A stretch of DNA of 64,000 bases. Source: Enoplolaimus lenunculus (taxonomy: Eukaryota > Nematoda > Enoplea > Enoplida > Thoracostomopsidae). The stretch is taken from NCBI GenBank assembly GCA_030248215.1, contig JASANG010002646.1, positions 162,946 to 226,945 of the forward strand, given 5' to 3'. A program made the translations under genes and the position numbers. Positions 20,169 to 32,649 of this stretch are shown one piece after another; the stretch's first letter is position 1; every line of letters begins with the position of its first letter. The notes below the pieces were generated by a model. That model was given only the letters and a program-made list of their open reading frames with translations, did not search any database and was not told where the DNA came from.

Positions 20169-20752
20169 CAATAAATCCACGCCCACCCACAACTCCCTTT
20201 TACCAAACATAAAAGTAATAGCAAAAATTAAAAACTTTCTTAGTAAAATTCAAAGTATCATTGAGCAAAATATCCAAATTCGTCAAGCACAAATACATTT
20301 GTTACCAACAAATTACTTAAAAACAACCAAAAGTTTGACTTTAAATTAACCAATTATAAACATTTTAAACTGACTATTTTTACACAAAACCAACGTTTTA
20401 TGGCGTAAAATATACACCGGACTATTAATTACTTTCGCTGTCAAAAGTACCAATCAGAGTCGGGCCTGGAGGATTTTGGATCGATGGGAACCGGAACCCG
20501 AAAAAATGCCGATTAAAATATTAAAGACAGAAGAATTGGCAAACCGGTAACGATAGTTCAACGAGACCGTCTCTACCGGATACTAATGAACACCGATTAA
20601 GAGGAACCGTGGGACAGTACCCTGTCCCTTGTCACTTTGCAAGAACTCATGCCTACAAAGTTTAAATAACCTTTTGTTATCTGAACCCATAGCTGTGCCT
20701 ACGCTACGTTTATATGAATTTTCTTACACTTTTATAAACGTCGTCGTAATGC

Positions 20753-20960
20753 CAGAGGCAGATCCAGAAATTTCTGACGGGAGGGGGGAATGCAAATGTT
20801 ATGAAACGCAAAAAGCAAATAGGTATAAGGTAGGTAGGGACCTTATCTTTTTATCACGAAAAAATTCTGAGGACAAAATTTCTACAAAAAAATTTTGTGA
20901 GTGGAAAACATTGTAAGGGACCTTACCATTTTATTACAAAAAACTTTCTGACGTGGATCG
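20753..20960. repeat. GGATCC-ended repeat fragment
   Basis: AGGCAGATCCAGAAATTTCTG is followed by two blocks with TTTTATCACGAAAAAATTCT and TTTTATTACAAAAAAC. These blocks are shared with 5690-6020 and 18284-18430. Confidence 0.5.
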
Positions 20961-21309
20961 TACGCTTCTTACCTCGGAATTCGCTAGTCCGTAATACTAT
21001 TAATTTTAGTAATTTTGGGATTGTTATTTATAGAAAAAAGTTTACAAAAACAGCCACCAGTCTATACACATCTGACGTTACGCAGTAAACTTACACGTAA
21101 TTTGTTTCACCTGCAAATTGCAAACGTAAGAGACCTAAGATGTAGATTCGCTTCAAATAACCGTTTACAAAACTTGCAGCTGCAATTTATTCACGATGCA
21201 CAATAGCATGTTGTGAAAGTAATTAATACACATGATCTATTTTGTAACTTAATACTCAACATAGCGCATGTTAGTATTGGAGCCGTCTCGCTTTCTGGAG
21301 GCTCTGTAC

Positions 21310-21569
21310 AACAGTACTTTTAGATGTTAGACTTTGCTTAGGCTTAGAAATATGCTTAATCTACAGTTGTAACCTTATAAAGTTCCATTGGTTCTCAGCA
21401 TTAACTCATTGTACGCTTGGGCCATGTTACTTTAAGGGTCGTCCAGGTTTCTGGTGGGTCCATAAAACAGTAAGTTTAGATTCTAGATTACATTTTTTGC
21501 TCAGGCTTACGACTTAGGCTTAGGAATACGGTTCTATCTACTGTTGCGCCGCTTAAAGTAACATTGGCC
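21310..21569. mobile_element. TEL fragment followed by a TEL type 3 element
   Basis: A truncated piece at 21310-21380 precedes an element at 21419-21569. The latter has ends GGCCATGTTACTTTAAGGG and CGCTTAAAGTAACATTGGCC, a short TTAGGC array, and GATTCTAGATTACATTTTTT, a conserved internal block of this type. Confidence 0.7.
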
Positions 21570-22270
21570 GTGATGCAATATAATTTTGAACAAAAATTCA
21601 TTATTGCAAAAGGGTTTTGCATACCATTCAGAGTGAAGAAATTATTATTTTGCACAAATTAAACATTTTGGATTACAAAACACATATAAGTGTTCAACAT
21701 TTTACTACGGCCAGGTTTAGAAAGTAAAAAGAAATCGGTTTCCGATGGGTGTTTCTTATTATATTAAAATTACTACGCAAGCGGAGCAGGTAATCCGCAA
21801 ACCGAAGGGCCACAATACGGGATTGCGCCTCATAAGATTGCAGAAAAGCATCCCGAGCGAGCAACTGAGAATCCAAATGCAATTTTATCAATTTGTACCG
21901 CCGGATCCGTCCGATTTTTTCATAAAAAACGTTTGTTTGTATATTTTGGTTCGAATGCAAAAGTTTCTGTGCAGGTTTTGAAATGACATTTAGCTAAAAC
22001 CACTGACAAAAGCGTTAATATTTTTTCACATCTTAACGCATAACTTGATAACCAAGTTTTAGATACAAAATTTTCTGACCACAAAATGAAAGGATCGCTG
22101 TCCCCTGGTGCAACTTGTAATATTTGAAAACGTCCTTTTTTTACATTTTTGAATTTTGCTTTAAACGCGTTTAATTAATTGCATTCGACAAAACTAATTA
22201 TGTATACTTGCACCGTTGAAGATTGACTCAATTTTGTAATTTAAGACACTGGCAAGAAATTAAAATGCTT
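21570..22270. other. Stretch with overlapping open frames on both strands, uncertain
   Basis: At 21694-21981 both strands are open for about 80 codons. The plus reading ends in PSEQLRIQMQFYQFVPPD and the minus reading contains LLARDAFLQSYEAQSR. Base composition is less AT-rich than the surroundings. I recognise neither and see no convincing splice-site pair. Confidence 0.25.

Positions 22271-22275
<5 letters not shown>

Positions 22276-22338
<63 letters not shown>
22276..22338. repeat. (AT)n microsatellite
   Basis: This is an uninterrupted AT run of about 30 units. Confidence 0.95.
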
Positions 22339-22339
<1 letters not shown>

Positions 22340-22341
<2 letters not shown>

Positions 22342-24640
22342 TATATGTATATATATCAATACTGGCAAAATGATAGATCTTTACCTTTAACACACAACTT
22401 TAGTTCAAAATCCTTAACTGGTAAATTGATTTGTGCAAACTGTTGGTCATACGACTGAAACGTACGCAAAACGAAATAAGACGACAAATCTTGCCGTTTT
22501 TTTTGAAAAACGAGAAATATATAAGCCATGTTTACAAACTACAATATCCTATTCAATTTTAGAGTTCGAAAACGTATCCTAGCGGTGGTATTTTCGATTG
22601 TGACAATTATTCAAACGAGCGGTTACCCTTTCAAGACAAAGAATTCTGCGCTACACACCAGGTGGAATTAAGTAGTATATTAAAGATCAGTGTTGACCAA
22701 TTTCCGATTTTATTTTCATTTCTTAATGCTGTAATTTTTAAATACTTTACACAATAGTTGGATATTTTATAAAGTTTCACAATGATTGATTACATTTGTT
22801 ACATCTTAACGAGTTTTTTGTCATATATTTCCTGTGAACTTTAAGTTTTCTACTCAGTTTGAAAAAAAAGATTAATAAATAACTGTGAGAAAAAAAAACG
22901 CTTTCTTCAAGGTTTTAAATTATTTGATTAATGTATAGTCTTTGTTTCAAACTCCTACGGTAAAATATTCTAAGCAAACAGCATTTGTATGATCGTCCGG
23001 ATGTGACACCGGAAGCTGTGTCTCCATCGACGGTAAAATCAATAAATTTCTTAGTTAAAAGTCTAAGGCTAAGTCAAGGTTCAAAATTTTGAATGAATTT
23101 CTAACGAGCCGCGCCTTAGGTTTAGGCTTATACTTAGGCTTATCCGCTGGTATAAAATAAAAAAATGTTTCAATTGAATCACAAAAAAATCGTTATGAAT
23201 TTGCGAAAGTATATTTTTTACGGGGCTTCGCTAAAAATGGCACCAGTTTTGCCCGGATGGGCTTGCAAGAAATACAATGCTGTGATTAAACTTTCGTGTT
23301 TGTGTAACCCTTTTCAATTTTCTCGGCATACCTCGAGTTTGAATTTTCAGCAGATGCTCTTGTGGACCGGGGAGGGCAGGGTAAAATGCATGTTTCTATC
23401 CGGATTGAGAACCAAATTAGCCAGCACAAGCGGCCAACATAGTGCCAAAACGAAAAACGTTAACTTTGCCGCAGCTGAAATTACATAGCTAATGCAGACA
23501 AGCAAAACGTAAACAAAAAATGAATTTAAACGTAAACAAAAAAATGAATTTAGAAAATAAGCAAAAATTTTGTCTTAGAACACTTTATATCATCGTTATC
23601 TCGCGTCCGCCTACGTAAAAACTGTACAAATAAATCAGTTTTCTCAACAACCTGCGAAAAAAGAAAACTGACAAATTGTCAAAAATATGGTCTAAAAACA
23701 AAGCATTAAAAAGCAACAAAATAACAACAACAAAAACAACAAAAACAACAACAAAACCAACAAAAACAACAGCAATAAAAGCAATCGCACTGAAGCCTGG
23801 AGGGGGGAGGGCAGGGACCTTCCCCCATTTTTGAAGTCACAAAATTTTACACAACCCAAAGTGGAAAAAAATTTCACGGAAAAAATAGTACAGTTCCAAA
23901 TTTACAAATTATAGTATTTGGCTTCTGGATTATTTCGCTCGCGTGGGGTTCGTTTCACTTTTATATCGCACCCCAGCGTGTGTGACTTCCCCTCGCTTGT
24001 CACAAATTCTAACACAATTGATATCAGACGGCGTCGAAAAAATAAAAGTGAAAAATGAAAAAATGAAATAAATTTCACTGAAAAAAACTGAAATTACTTC
24101 AACGCACGGCGTATTTTCAACACCCACATATCCCAAATTTACTTTTCGAACTCAACGAAAATTTGAAAAAATATATATATATAAATAAATATATATATAT
24201 TTAAACAAAGATGGATTTTAAAAAATTAACACATCTCATAAAACGCTAGCTCTAGATAGCAGATCTGAAACGGTTGGACTAAAATGCTTAATAGAAATCA
24301 TTGTGTTTATCTTCGCAGTTGCATAATCGCAGAGTCAGGACTGCAATCTGGCAGTATAAAGGTCTAAAGTAGTTTAAATTGAAATATGAATTGGGCGGTT
24401 GCCTAGCTACCCCATAGAGCAATCGACTTTTCGTGGCTCACAGTCTCGAGCTTGCAGCTTTGACAGATGTTAAAGCAACCCTAAACTCAGATCTATTAAT
24501 TTCTTGGGATAAATGGCGGGAGCGTAGTCAGAGGTAATGCCATATGACCACCTCCAGTTTACTTTGACAAATTTATTTCTGTTAAATAAATAAATGCTAA
24601 CTGAGACAACAAAGAACATTAAACGAAAACAAAGCATGCC
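22340..24640. other. Intergenic sequence, no gene supported
   Basis: It contains short TEL traces near 23110, an A- and C-rich low-complexity tract at 23700-23780 (AACAACAAAAACAAC), and a second short AT tract at 24171-24202. Short frames at 23165-23488 have no supporting features. Confidence 0.5.
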
Positions 24641-24644
24641 AAAT

Positions 24645-24737
24645 AGCCAATGTATAGAACAGGGCCGTAAACAGTAGTATAAAAGTTTACTTTATTGCAG
24701 TCCCACAGAAAAACGTTCCGCCCCTGATCTGCAAGGG
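24645..24737. mobile_element. Internally deleted TEL element
   Basis: AGCCAATGTATAGAACAGGG is followed within 90 bases by CAGTCCCACAGAAAAACG and TTCCGCCCCTGATCTGC, the two outer parts of a TEL element with the telomere-like core missing. Confidence 0.55.
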
Positions 24738-24982
24738 CTTACTTATGTATATAACCGCCCCTTTCCAATTTGATAAATCCTAGTTAAGACTATGATAAAA
24801 CAGAATTCCTGTGAGTAGAAGTAACCCGTTAACCATATGACCGCAATAAGCTACAGCCAATCATGTTTTAGCCCGCCTATAATATCACTTTCTTCCAACT
24901 ACTTTCAGTTCAACTAAAACTATTAAATTCTGTAATTTTAAACGATTAGCTGGTACGTTTTGTAGGTCTATAACCATTTCGG

Positions 24983-25309
24983 CCTATGTAAAGAACAAGG
25001 GCGGAACAGTATTATAGGCATGTTCCTAAACCTAAGCACAAACCTATGCGTAAGAATGAGTTGATTCCAAAGCCTAATCCTAAGCCGAAAACTAAGCCTT
25101 AGCCTAAGCCTAAGCGTAAGAATGAGCATATTCCAAAGCCTAATCCTAAGCCTAAACCTAAGCCTTAGCCTAAGCGTAAGCGTAAGAATGAGCATATTAC
25201 TAAGCCTAAGCATAAGCCTAAGCCAAACAAAAAAATTAGTCTAAAGCTTTACGCTTACTCTTTTCTAGTCCCACAGAAAAACGTTCCGACCCTGATCTCT
25301 ACATAGACC
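24983..25309. mobile_element. Telomere-repeat MITE (TEL type 2), long core
   Basis: The left end is GGCCTATGTAAAGAACAAGG and the right end CCCTGATCTCTACATAGACC. Three telomere-like blocks are separated by AAGAATGAGCATATTCCAAA, so the internal unit itself has been tandemly repeated. Confidence 0.8.
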
Positions 25310-25954
25310 ACCACTATCTGTTTCCTGTACCTAAAATGGCACTTGATGCCTAATTGGCTCAAAAAATTATAGTTTAGTGTTGATCCCAAACAATACGTTT
25401 ATGTTAGCGCCCTTGATAGATTTTCTAACTTACTGAAATAAAAAGAATCGCAAAGTAGAATAGCTTCCGCCCATCAATTTAGGGCAGTAATTAAGTTTCG
25501 CGGCCACTGACCCTCTAGGAGACTGTGAAAAACTGAAAAATTTCTGTACCCCCCATAACAAAGCAGCAACAAAAACGTTGAGTAGAAAAACGAGACTGCG
25601 ACCAAGCCTAATTGCATGGTTGTCCAAAATACAAATACTTGACTCTGGGTCTAACATTCTCAACCCCAAAAAAGGGCCTATCTTACAGGATCCGGGACTC
25701 GGATACTGTTGCCGAGAGACGGCTCGCATCACGAAGGCGAAACATTTTTTACAGTCGTCAAAAGTAGTAGCAAAATGTTCGGTCCTATACTGAGGTTCAC
25801 AAGATTACTGCAGGTGCCTAATTTAGCTGTAGTAAGTATAGCGCAATGGATCTACGACAATTCGTCGCCCGACCACTTGTTTCCCAACAGTGTCCTAAAG
25901 CTTACGACTAAGCACGACTAAGCATAATTCTAAAATTAATCCTAAGACTAATCC

Positions 25955-27001
25955 TGTTATGCATAATTGGGCGACAAATTGTCGAGTCAATGAAATTTCG
26001 GATTACAAGTTGTCGGGCAATGATTTGCCGTGATACCGAGCGTAATATAACTAACTAGAAGTCTCTCAAAATGCCATTGAAACAGCATCGTTGGTTGGAT
26101 ACCTTCCTATTAGCCTATTTTAAGCTACATTATCAAAACTATTTGATGTTTCCGACTTTATCATATATTGACTACCAGCAAGCATTGTATTTACACTGCT
26201 AACTCAAGAAGCAAAATGAAACACGTAAGCGATAACTTGTTTTCGAGTCGAAACAACAGTTAGAGTTTATTTCAACGAATTGAAATGAGTCATTGAAATT
26301 TCAAGTTTCAACTCAACCCTCTGAGCCTACTGTGAGTGGGGAGTATGTAAGGCTGGTGTGACACAGTCACACCAATTTAAGGGGTGCGGTTAAGGTGAAT
26401 AGCGAGAATAGATTCCGGTTCGAAAATTGTTGAGAGACGAGGTACGGGTAAACCCGGTATATCCTAGGGTCATACATTTTTCTAGCTCGCTATGATTGAT
26501 CGTAAAAATGGCCCGCAGATACGATCCAGACTTGTTATGACACCAAACCGTTTGAATGACATTTGAAACCAGGTTAGGAGGTAAATTTTGAACTGTCGTT
26601 GAATGAACTCATGAATGGACAGTCACCGGCTATTAGACGCCACCTATTACTACAGTTCAGCATCCTTAAAAGCACCGTTTGACTAATTGATCGTGTTTTG
26701 GGAGCCCAGCCCACTGGGAGACAGGTTGACTGGGGGATTAGAGACTGCGAAGACTAAGCTTAGATTTACGATTATTATTGAGATTAGGCTTATGTTTATG
26801 TTACCACTTAGGATTAGGCTTAGGTTTAAGCCTTGAATTATAGGCTTTGATTTAGTGATGAAAATTGCAAAATTATCGTTGTGATTCTCTGATATGTATT
26901 TTTATCCGTATCCAACAATTCTTTGCCTGACAACTCGTCGACCGACAACTCATCCGAAATTGCATCGACTCGACAATTCTTCGCCCATCATTATGCGTTA
27001 G
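25955..27001. mobile_element. Candidate non-autonomous DNA transposon of about 1.05 kb
   Basis: A block of about 80 bases at 25955-26033 (GGGCGACAAATTGTCGAGTC, GAAATTTCGGATTACAAG) is inverted at 26915-27001. TTAGGC-like motifs lie inside near both ends. A perfect short hairpin TGGTGTGAC/GTCACACCA is at 26353-26373. No coding frame is visible. Confidence 0.5.
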
Positions 27002-27080
27002 GTTTACGTTTAGGCTTAGGATTAGTTGAGCAATTATACTCGCTTTTTTATGCCTCAGGCCAAATCTAACGCCGGTATTC

Positions 27081-27350
27081 TTAACCCCTTCTCACATTGA
27101 GTTGCCTATAGGCAACTCAGCGCATTGTATATACGTTATATAATATATATCGCACCGTGTTTAACAATTGCAACACGTATACATAGTACTAAATCACCAC
27201 AAGACGCGAGAGCCCCTCGGGCTCGAGCGTCAAGCTCCTATAGCTAAGTGGTGATCGTATACGCCTCCCACTCCAGTCACTGGAGTTCGAATCCTAGCAT
27301 AAAAGTAGGTCTCAGGGGACATAGAAAATATTCATGTGAGAAAGGGTTAA
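27081..27350. mobile_element. piggyBac-like MITE with tRNA-like core
   Basis: TTAA is present at both ends (27081-27084 and 27347-27350), with inverted ends CCCCTTCTCACATTGAG and CATGTGAGAAAGGG. In plus orientation the core reads TATAGCTAAGTGGTGATCG and later GGAGTTCGAATCCTAGC, matching tRNA A and B boxes. A GCCTATAGGC hairpin lies at the left. Confidence 0.85.
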
Positions 27351-28062
27351 GCGGAAAATTTTCAGTTTACTATCTATAACTGTGTGTAGCACCTATCACT
27401 AGTTGATGAAGTGTCTTATGACTTTCGAATCGGAGAATAGTAAAGGATCAAAATTCATCGTATTTTTTGCGTTTGATTTGCCTTTACTTTTCCACAATTA
27501 CAATGCGGTGCACGGGCAAAAGACTCCGTAATTGCGGTTTCGCCCTTAGAAGGGGTTCCCCTGTCCACGGGGAATTGGTCTCATTGATTAAAAAACAAGA
27601 ATCCCATGGCTCATACGCGGGTCGCCGCCTATAAAAAGTAAATATACCTTAAGTAACACTTGTTTTATTTGTTCAGATCACGTCATCAAATATATACTTA
27701 ATATTTTCATATTTAAAAAATATTATCTATAAACAAGCAAATAAATAATGTTTCGAGTGTAATTTTATCAAAAATAAACAATAAAACACAACATGAATTT
27801 GTTAAAAATTTGAGAGTAAAAATACTACCCATCACAAGTTAAAGTTTACAGAAAAATATGTTCAAACGCTATGTTATATCATATGATAACTGTCAACAAC
27901 GTTGGTAACCCTTGAAAAATAGCTTCAGAGCTTTCCAGAGTATAACAATATTCATTTAAAATATCTAAACAAGTATCTAGAACATTTATTAATAGTTGTT
28001 ACACTTCAAAAAACTTACCGTACACATTAACGAACCTTTAGTCTAAATATAAGCGTAAGCCT

Positions 28063-28390
28063 GGGTCCATATTCTCAAATGCGTATTGCACCTATCATCA
28101 GTTAGCGATAGGTTGTCAAACTGACAAGCATCTGCAGTTGTAGATGTCAAAATTTGTTAGGCTTAGGCTTAGAAATATGCTCGTTCTTACGCTTAAGTTT
28201 AGGCTTAGGCTTAGGCTTAGGCTTCGGCTAAGGCTTTGGCTTAGGCTTAGACTTAGGCTTAGGCTTAGGATTAGGCTTAGAGGCCTTGGAATAAACTCTT
28301 CGAAACTTACCATTCACTGGTTCCAACGATACAGGACCTATCACTAGCTGGTGATATCTGCTACACACATTTCAGAATACAGGCTCTGGA
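28063..28390. mobile_element. CACCTATCA-ended element carrying a TEL-like array
   Basis: The outer parts GCACCTATCATCAGTTAGCG and CCTATCACTAGCTGGTGAT are inverted. The centre is a (TTAGGC)n-like array at 28155-28280. It looks like an insertion of a TEL core in an element related to 11017-11245. Confidence 0.5.
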
Positions 28391-28707
28391 CCTAAGCTTA
28401 AGCCAGAGTCAAAGCCTAAACATGTTATAATCTTGAAATAAAAACACTATGGGCGGAATTTTCGATTTCAATCAAATTAACACTAGTGTGGTTGGAAAGT
28501 AAACAAGTAAAGGCATATATTTGTACCGGTTAGCCATTACGGACGTGCCGAGTCCGATATTCTAACACCGCCTTTTTATGTTTTAAGTAACCATTTGCAT
28601 CGATGTTTAAATGTCATTCTGACAAAAGTGAAATCGTTTACTTACTAGCATTTTGCTATTCTAGCGATTCGTTTTACATTTTTTACAAAACGCATTTTGA
28701 AAGATGT

Positions 28708-28931
28708 TTAACCCTTTCTCAGATGAATATTTTCTATTTCCCATGAGACCTACTTTTATGCTAGGATTCGAACTCGGGTGACTGGCGTGGGAGGCGTATA
28801 CCATCACCACTCAGCTATAGGCGCTTGACGCTCGAGTCCGAGGGGACTCTCACGTCTTGTGGTGATTTAATACTAACGTATATACACTGCGGTGAATTGA
28901 CTATAGGCAACTCAATGTGAGAAGGGGTTAA
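28708..28931. mobile_element. piggyBac-like MITE with tRNA-like core
   Basis: It is flanked by TTAA at 28708-28711 and 28928-28931, with ends CCCTTTCTCAGATGAAT and TGTGAGAAGGGG. A piece of the GTATACATAG-containing arm seen in other copies is missing. Confidence 0.8.
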
Positions 28932-29024
28932 AATTGCAAAAAGCGTTTAAAATAGCGTTTTATTTTTGATACCGTTATTCAAAGGCCTATTACTATCAAC
29001 GGACTTGTCTAACGTTGATCACTG

Positions 29025-30461
29025 TTATCGCCGTCTAATTCCGATATTTGGGTGTTGGTTCCGTCGCGATCTATTGCTCCAAACTGCAGTTACAATTTCA
29101 AACCCCAACGCCACCGCAGACGCACAGTATCCAGGGCTTACAATGAGCGCAACAATTGAAATATGTTTGAAATTTTTCGGTTTTACATTATTTATGGTTA
29201 ATTTTTGGTCAGAATCATCCCGATTTCGATCTTCAAAATATTTTCGTATGGTTTCATAATGAATACCCGATTCATAAATGGCCGACCACGCCTGCTGAAG
29301 GTTGTGCCATAAGCGATCCTTTGTCGTTGCCGCGTATCCACACATCATAAGCGGACTATCTTCAAGTTCTACATCATGGAGACGTTGGTCACCAGAATCA
29401 TGAGTAGTAAAGTATAGCGTTCCAGGTGTTTGCACTAAATAATCCCATAAAGCGGGCCCGCGAACGTACAGAGTCGTCCTTGAGTTGTCGTTGAAAATTT
29501 TGCGCAGATCAGAATTTTCAAGCAACCACAAATGCATTCGATGCTTACGGGACGATTGTTTCGAAGGCTTGTAAGATAGCCAATGATACGCTTGTGCATT
29601 TAAACCAGTGTCCATTAGTCGGTCTGCGATTCGTTGCCTCGAACTGAATTCGGATACTTGAAATTGATTGGGTAAATTTTTAACGGAAAGTTCAGATTTA
29701 AATAGTCGTATTAGCACTAGAACGACAAATTCCCATTGTACGGTAAATATGATTACTTGACGTTGCAGTGGAACACGCCAATTGCGTACAGTACGCCGTG
29801 AGAAAAAAGTTCGGTAGAGAAAATCATGAAATCGTCTAAAAAATGCGCTGAGAAAATAGTTTTTCTCACGTCTGACATATGCGCCAAGTTGACCCGATTG
29901 GTAAGAGATGCGAGTTGGCGAAGAATATCTTAGCAAACTCCGCTCGATCTGACCACTACTTAAGCGATTCGAATTTCCGGCCGAAGCGAACGCTGCTAGG
30001 AAACTGGCAAAAAATACTGGAATCAGAAATGCGCACACGAATGTTAATAGACTGCTTGTCGACAGTACAACAGTATGATTTGAACCTAACTTATACGAGT
30101 GTACAGTCGTGTGAAACTTTAAAAACTCCGTGGGAGGATTCAGTAATTGCAACCGTGAGAAAGACGGAAGTTCCCACGGTCTTGATCCGAAGATAAACGT
30201 TGAATCGGTGAGCGATATGTTTCCAACAGCGAGATTTTCAGCGAGTTGTTGTTGTTTGACAGCGTACACAGTATCTATAGGATTGATTTTGGCGTTGTGT
30301 AGATATTGCGCAAAAAACCGATGATTTTCAGCTTCTTGACCGGGGTTTTTGCACGATGCGCTGGCTTTTAAATACTGAAAGCCGCATTTGTTGTTGTATT
30401 TACGAAAACTGCGTTTTGACGCGACAAATACCGTTAATTTAGTTACTTTTTCAAGCATCAT
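29025..30461 (-). CDS. Putative ionotropic glutamate-type receptor, intronless 478-codon frame
   Basis: A single uninterrupted frame starts at ATG 30461 (MMLEKVTK), far longer than chance in this AT-rich DNA. The region near residue 76, LAVGNISLTDSTFIF, resembles the S1 motif of ionotropic glutamate receptors. A hydrophobic segment LLTFVCAFLIPVFFASFLAA follows as M1, then IIFTVQWEFVVLVLIRLF as an M3-like segment. A long S2-like region with LYVRGPALWDYLVQTPGT precedes a last hydrophobic helix, FKHISIVALIVSPGYCASAV, as M4. The SYTANLAAF gate motif is not preserved. It could be a divergent IR-type chemoreceptor or a different membrane protein. The absence of introns contrasts with its neighbours and may mean a retrocopy. 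Confidence 0.5.
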   Translation of the reverse strand: MMLEKVTKLTVFVASKRSFRKYNNKCGFQYLKASASCKNPGQEAENHRFFAQYLHNAKINPIDTVYAVKQQQLAENLAVGNISLTDSTFIFGSRPWELPSFSRLQLLNPPTEFLKFHTTVHSYKLGSNHTVVLSTSSLLTFVCAFLIPVFFASFLAAFASAGNSNRLSSGQIERSLLRYSSPTRISYQSGQLGAYVRREKNYFLSAFFRRFHDFLYRTFFSRRTVRNWRVPLQRQVIIFTVQWEFVVLVLIRLFKSELSVKNLPNQFQVSEFSSRQRIADRLMDTGLNAQAYHWLSYKPSKQSSRKHRMHLWLLENSDLRKIFNDNSRTTLYVRGPALWDYLVQTPGTLYFTTHDSGDQRLHDVELEDSPLMMCGYAATTKDRLWHNLQQAWSAIYESGIHYETIRKYFEDRNRDDSDQKLTINNVKPKNFKHISIVALIVSPGYCASAVALGFEIVTAVWSNRSRRNQHPNIGIRRR

Positions 30462-30526
30462 ATGTAGTCATTTGGTAAGATTAGCAGCTTGTGTTTATTT
30501 GTGCATATCAACATTATTAAGCATAC

Positions 30527-30780
30527 ACGTGTAAATTCCAATGAGTTGATTAATCAATTCAGATAGCGAGTTGGTGATTTCTGAATTAATATCAATAAAC
30601 ATTAACTCATTCTGAGTTGAGTTGATTCTCACTGTGAGTTGAGTTGACTTTGGGTGAGTTGGTTAATTAACTCATAACGAATTGAATCAACTCAAAATTC
30701 TGAGTTCTGATAGTCCTAACTCAGATTGAGTGATTCAAGTCATTCTGAGTTAAAATCAACTCACTGAAATTTACAGTGTA
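30527..30780. mobile_element. MITE, CACTGTAAATT family
   Basis: The ends are CACGTGTAAATTCCAATGAG and the inverse CTCACTGAAATTTACAGTG, with many internal GAGTTGA and AACTCA motifs. It lies directly upstream of the receptor-like gene. Confidence 0.75.
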
Positions 30781-31279
30781 TATCATGCAATGCAGCTTGA
30801 GCAGTTGAGTCGAATGATGCTAAATTTTACTGAATCAGATGATTGGCTAACGAGTTATTGACAAATAGTTGATTTGGCGCACTGCTAGCGATTTAGAATG
30901 GCGCCAAGTCAGTTACTGGACTGTAACTCGTTATACTCAGCAACATTCGACTCAACTCCGCCCGCTGCGTTTGAATGATATATTAAATTGTGTTATACTT
31001 TAAGACAAAATTTTTTCGGGTCCTAAGAGAGATCACACGAACTTATACGAACCGAATTGTTCAAAAAATCAAAATTATGTGAGAAATAATCACGGTAGGG
31101 GAATGCGAAGCTGAAATCTACAAATATTTTAAGAATCCGTTCATTTTTAGACGATTGCCGGCTGCGACGGTATAATTGAAAAGACCCCAAGATGCACCTC
31201 GGCGCCGACATTTTGCCCCAGGCAAAAATAGGTATTTGAGTACCCACGTTCAAAAACGCATTTTCGACGCTTGAAATAG

Positions 31280-31585
31280 TTTAGAGTCGAGTATGACTCT
31301 TTAAAAGAGTGTGCAACTGGACACATTCTGTGTAGAAAAGAATGTACCCGGCACGGGTTGCGTTTTTTCCCTGCCCCCCTTCATTTAGAAGGCGTACAAC
31401 CGGTGCGAACCATGACACTTTATGTATGCGGCGTCAAACATGCTCCCCTTATAATATAATTTAGGGGTAGCGACCCCCCTCTAAACAAAAGGGGAGTCGG
31501 CCGAAAACGCAACGGCCGGTGGTACATTTTGTACCATGCGGAGCCCCAAGAGTTGCACACTCTTGTAATTATCCACTCTTGATAC
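31280..31585. mobile_element. MITE-like element, ACTCTTG family
   Basis: AAAGAGTGTGCAACTGGACAC and TGTACCCGGCACGGGTTGCG at the left are matched by GTTGCACACTCTTG at the right. The core has GGTGCGAACCATGACACTT. Confidence 0.55.
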
Positions 31586-31853
31586 AACTAAATAAACGAT
31601 TAATTGCAATAATCGTAAATAAATGCTGGTGTATTGGAATTGAACAAAATCTCTAAATTTGCGCAGTGGAATATGTACCAATTTGTTCCATGCTGCCACG
31701 GTCTTCATTATTTCAGCTAATGCATTACATACCGCCAGTGTTCATCCTATAAGCTTGGTATCCCAACTCACTATCAATGACAAAACAGGGGTATTCGAGA
31801 GAGTTCAACTGATAAGAATACAAGCAAGACTAAAAGTTTTCTTATGAACCTTC

Positions 31854-32160
31854 ACTGTAAATTCCAGTGAGTTATTTATTCAACTCAGACGGAAAGTTAG
31901 CTATTTCTGAGTTAATAACAGTAAACTTTAACTCACTCTGAGTTGACTGGATTCTCACTGTGAGTTCAGTTGATTCTGGTTGAGCTACAACTCTGAGTTG
32001 ACTTGATTCTCACTGTGAGTTGAGTTGATTCTGGGTGAGCTACTTAATTGCCTCAGAATGAATTGAATCAACTCAAAATGCTGAGTTCTGATAGTCCTAT
32101 CTCAGACTGAGTGATTCAACTCATTTTGTGTTAAAATCAACTCACCAGAATTTACAGTGA
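31854..32160. mobile_element. MITE, CACTGTAAATT family, with an internal duplication
   Basis: The ends are CACTGTAAATTCCAGTGAG and the inverse CTCACCAGAATTTACAGTG. A block of about 50 bases with ACTCTGAGTTGACT...GGTTGAGCTAC is duplicated in tandem inside. Confidence 0.75.
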
Positions 32161-32649
32161 TTGAAGTGATCAACTTTGTCAAAATGCGTCCTCCAACAGA
32201 CTTTACATTATCTAACCAGTCGCAAACTGTAAAGTTATTTATTTAGTCATAAATCTATACATGGTTCCGATACTGAACAATGTATAACCAAGAAATAGAA
32301 CAGCCTTTGTGGTGGTATTATCAGCTCAAAAAATCAGCATGAAGCGAAATTATTTACCATCAAAAAATTTAAGCTTTAAACAATTAATCTTTTATCGAAG
32401 AAAAAGCTTATAAAATAAAATGAAACATGAGCTGATAACTTATATATAACACAATATTGAATAGTTTGTTATATAAAGCCAAAAAAGTAAATAAGTACTT
32501 TAAAAACAAACAAAATAAACAAAAATAATGTTTGCGTAAATAAAAAAACTGTTTGATAGTTAGAAACAGCACAGAACCTAATTTGACAGTTTCTGGATGT
32601 GAATTACATAGCTAAGTTTGAGACAAAACATACCCTCTGACTGACAAAG

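Noticed and set aside
20450-20640. Plus-strand reading with KPVTIVQRDRLYRILMNTD.
   Set aside because: It is too short and isolated to assign to any family, with no neighbouring exon or repeat ends.
23165-23488. 107-codon plus frame, and a minus-strand reading with a hydrophobic run FFVLALCWPLVLAN.
   Set aside because: No start codon for the hydrophobic reading, no domain, and the T-rich composition alone explains the hydrophobicity.
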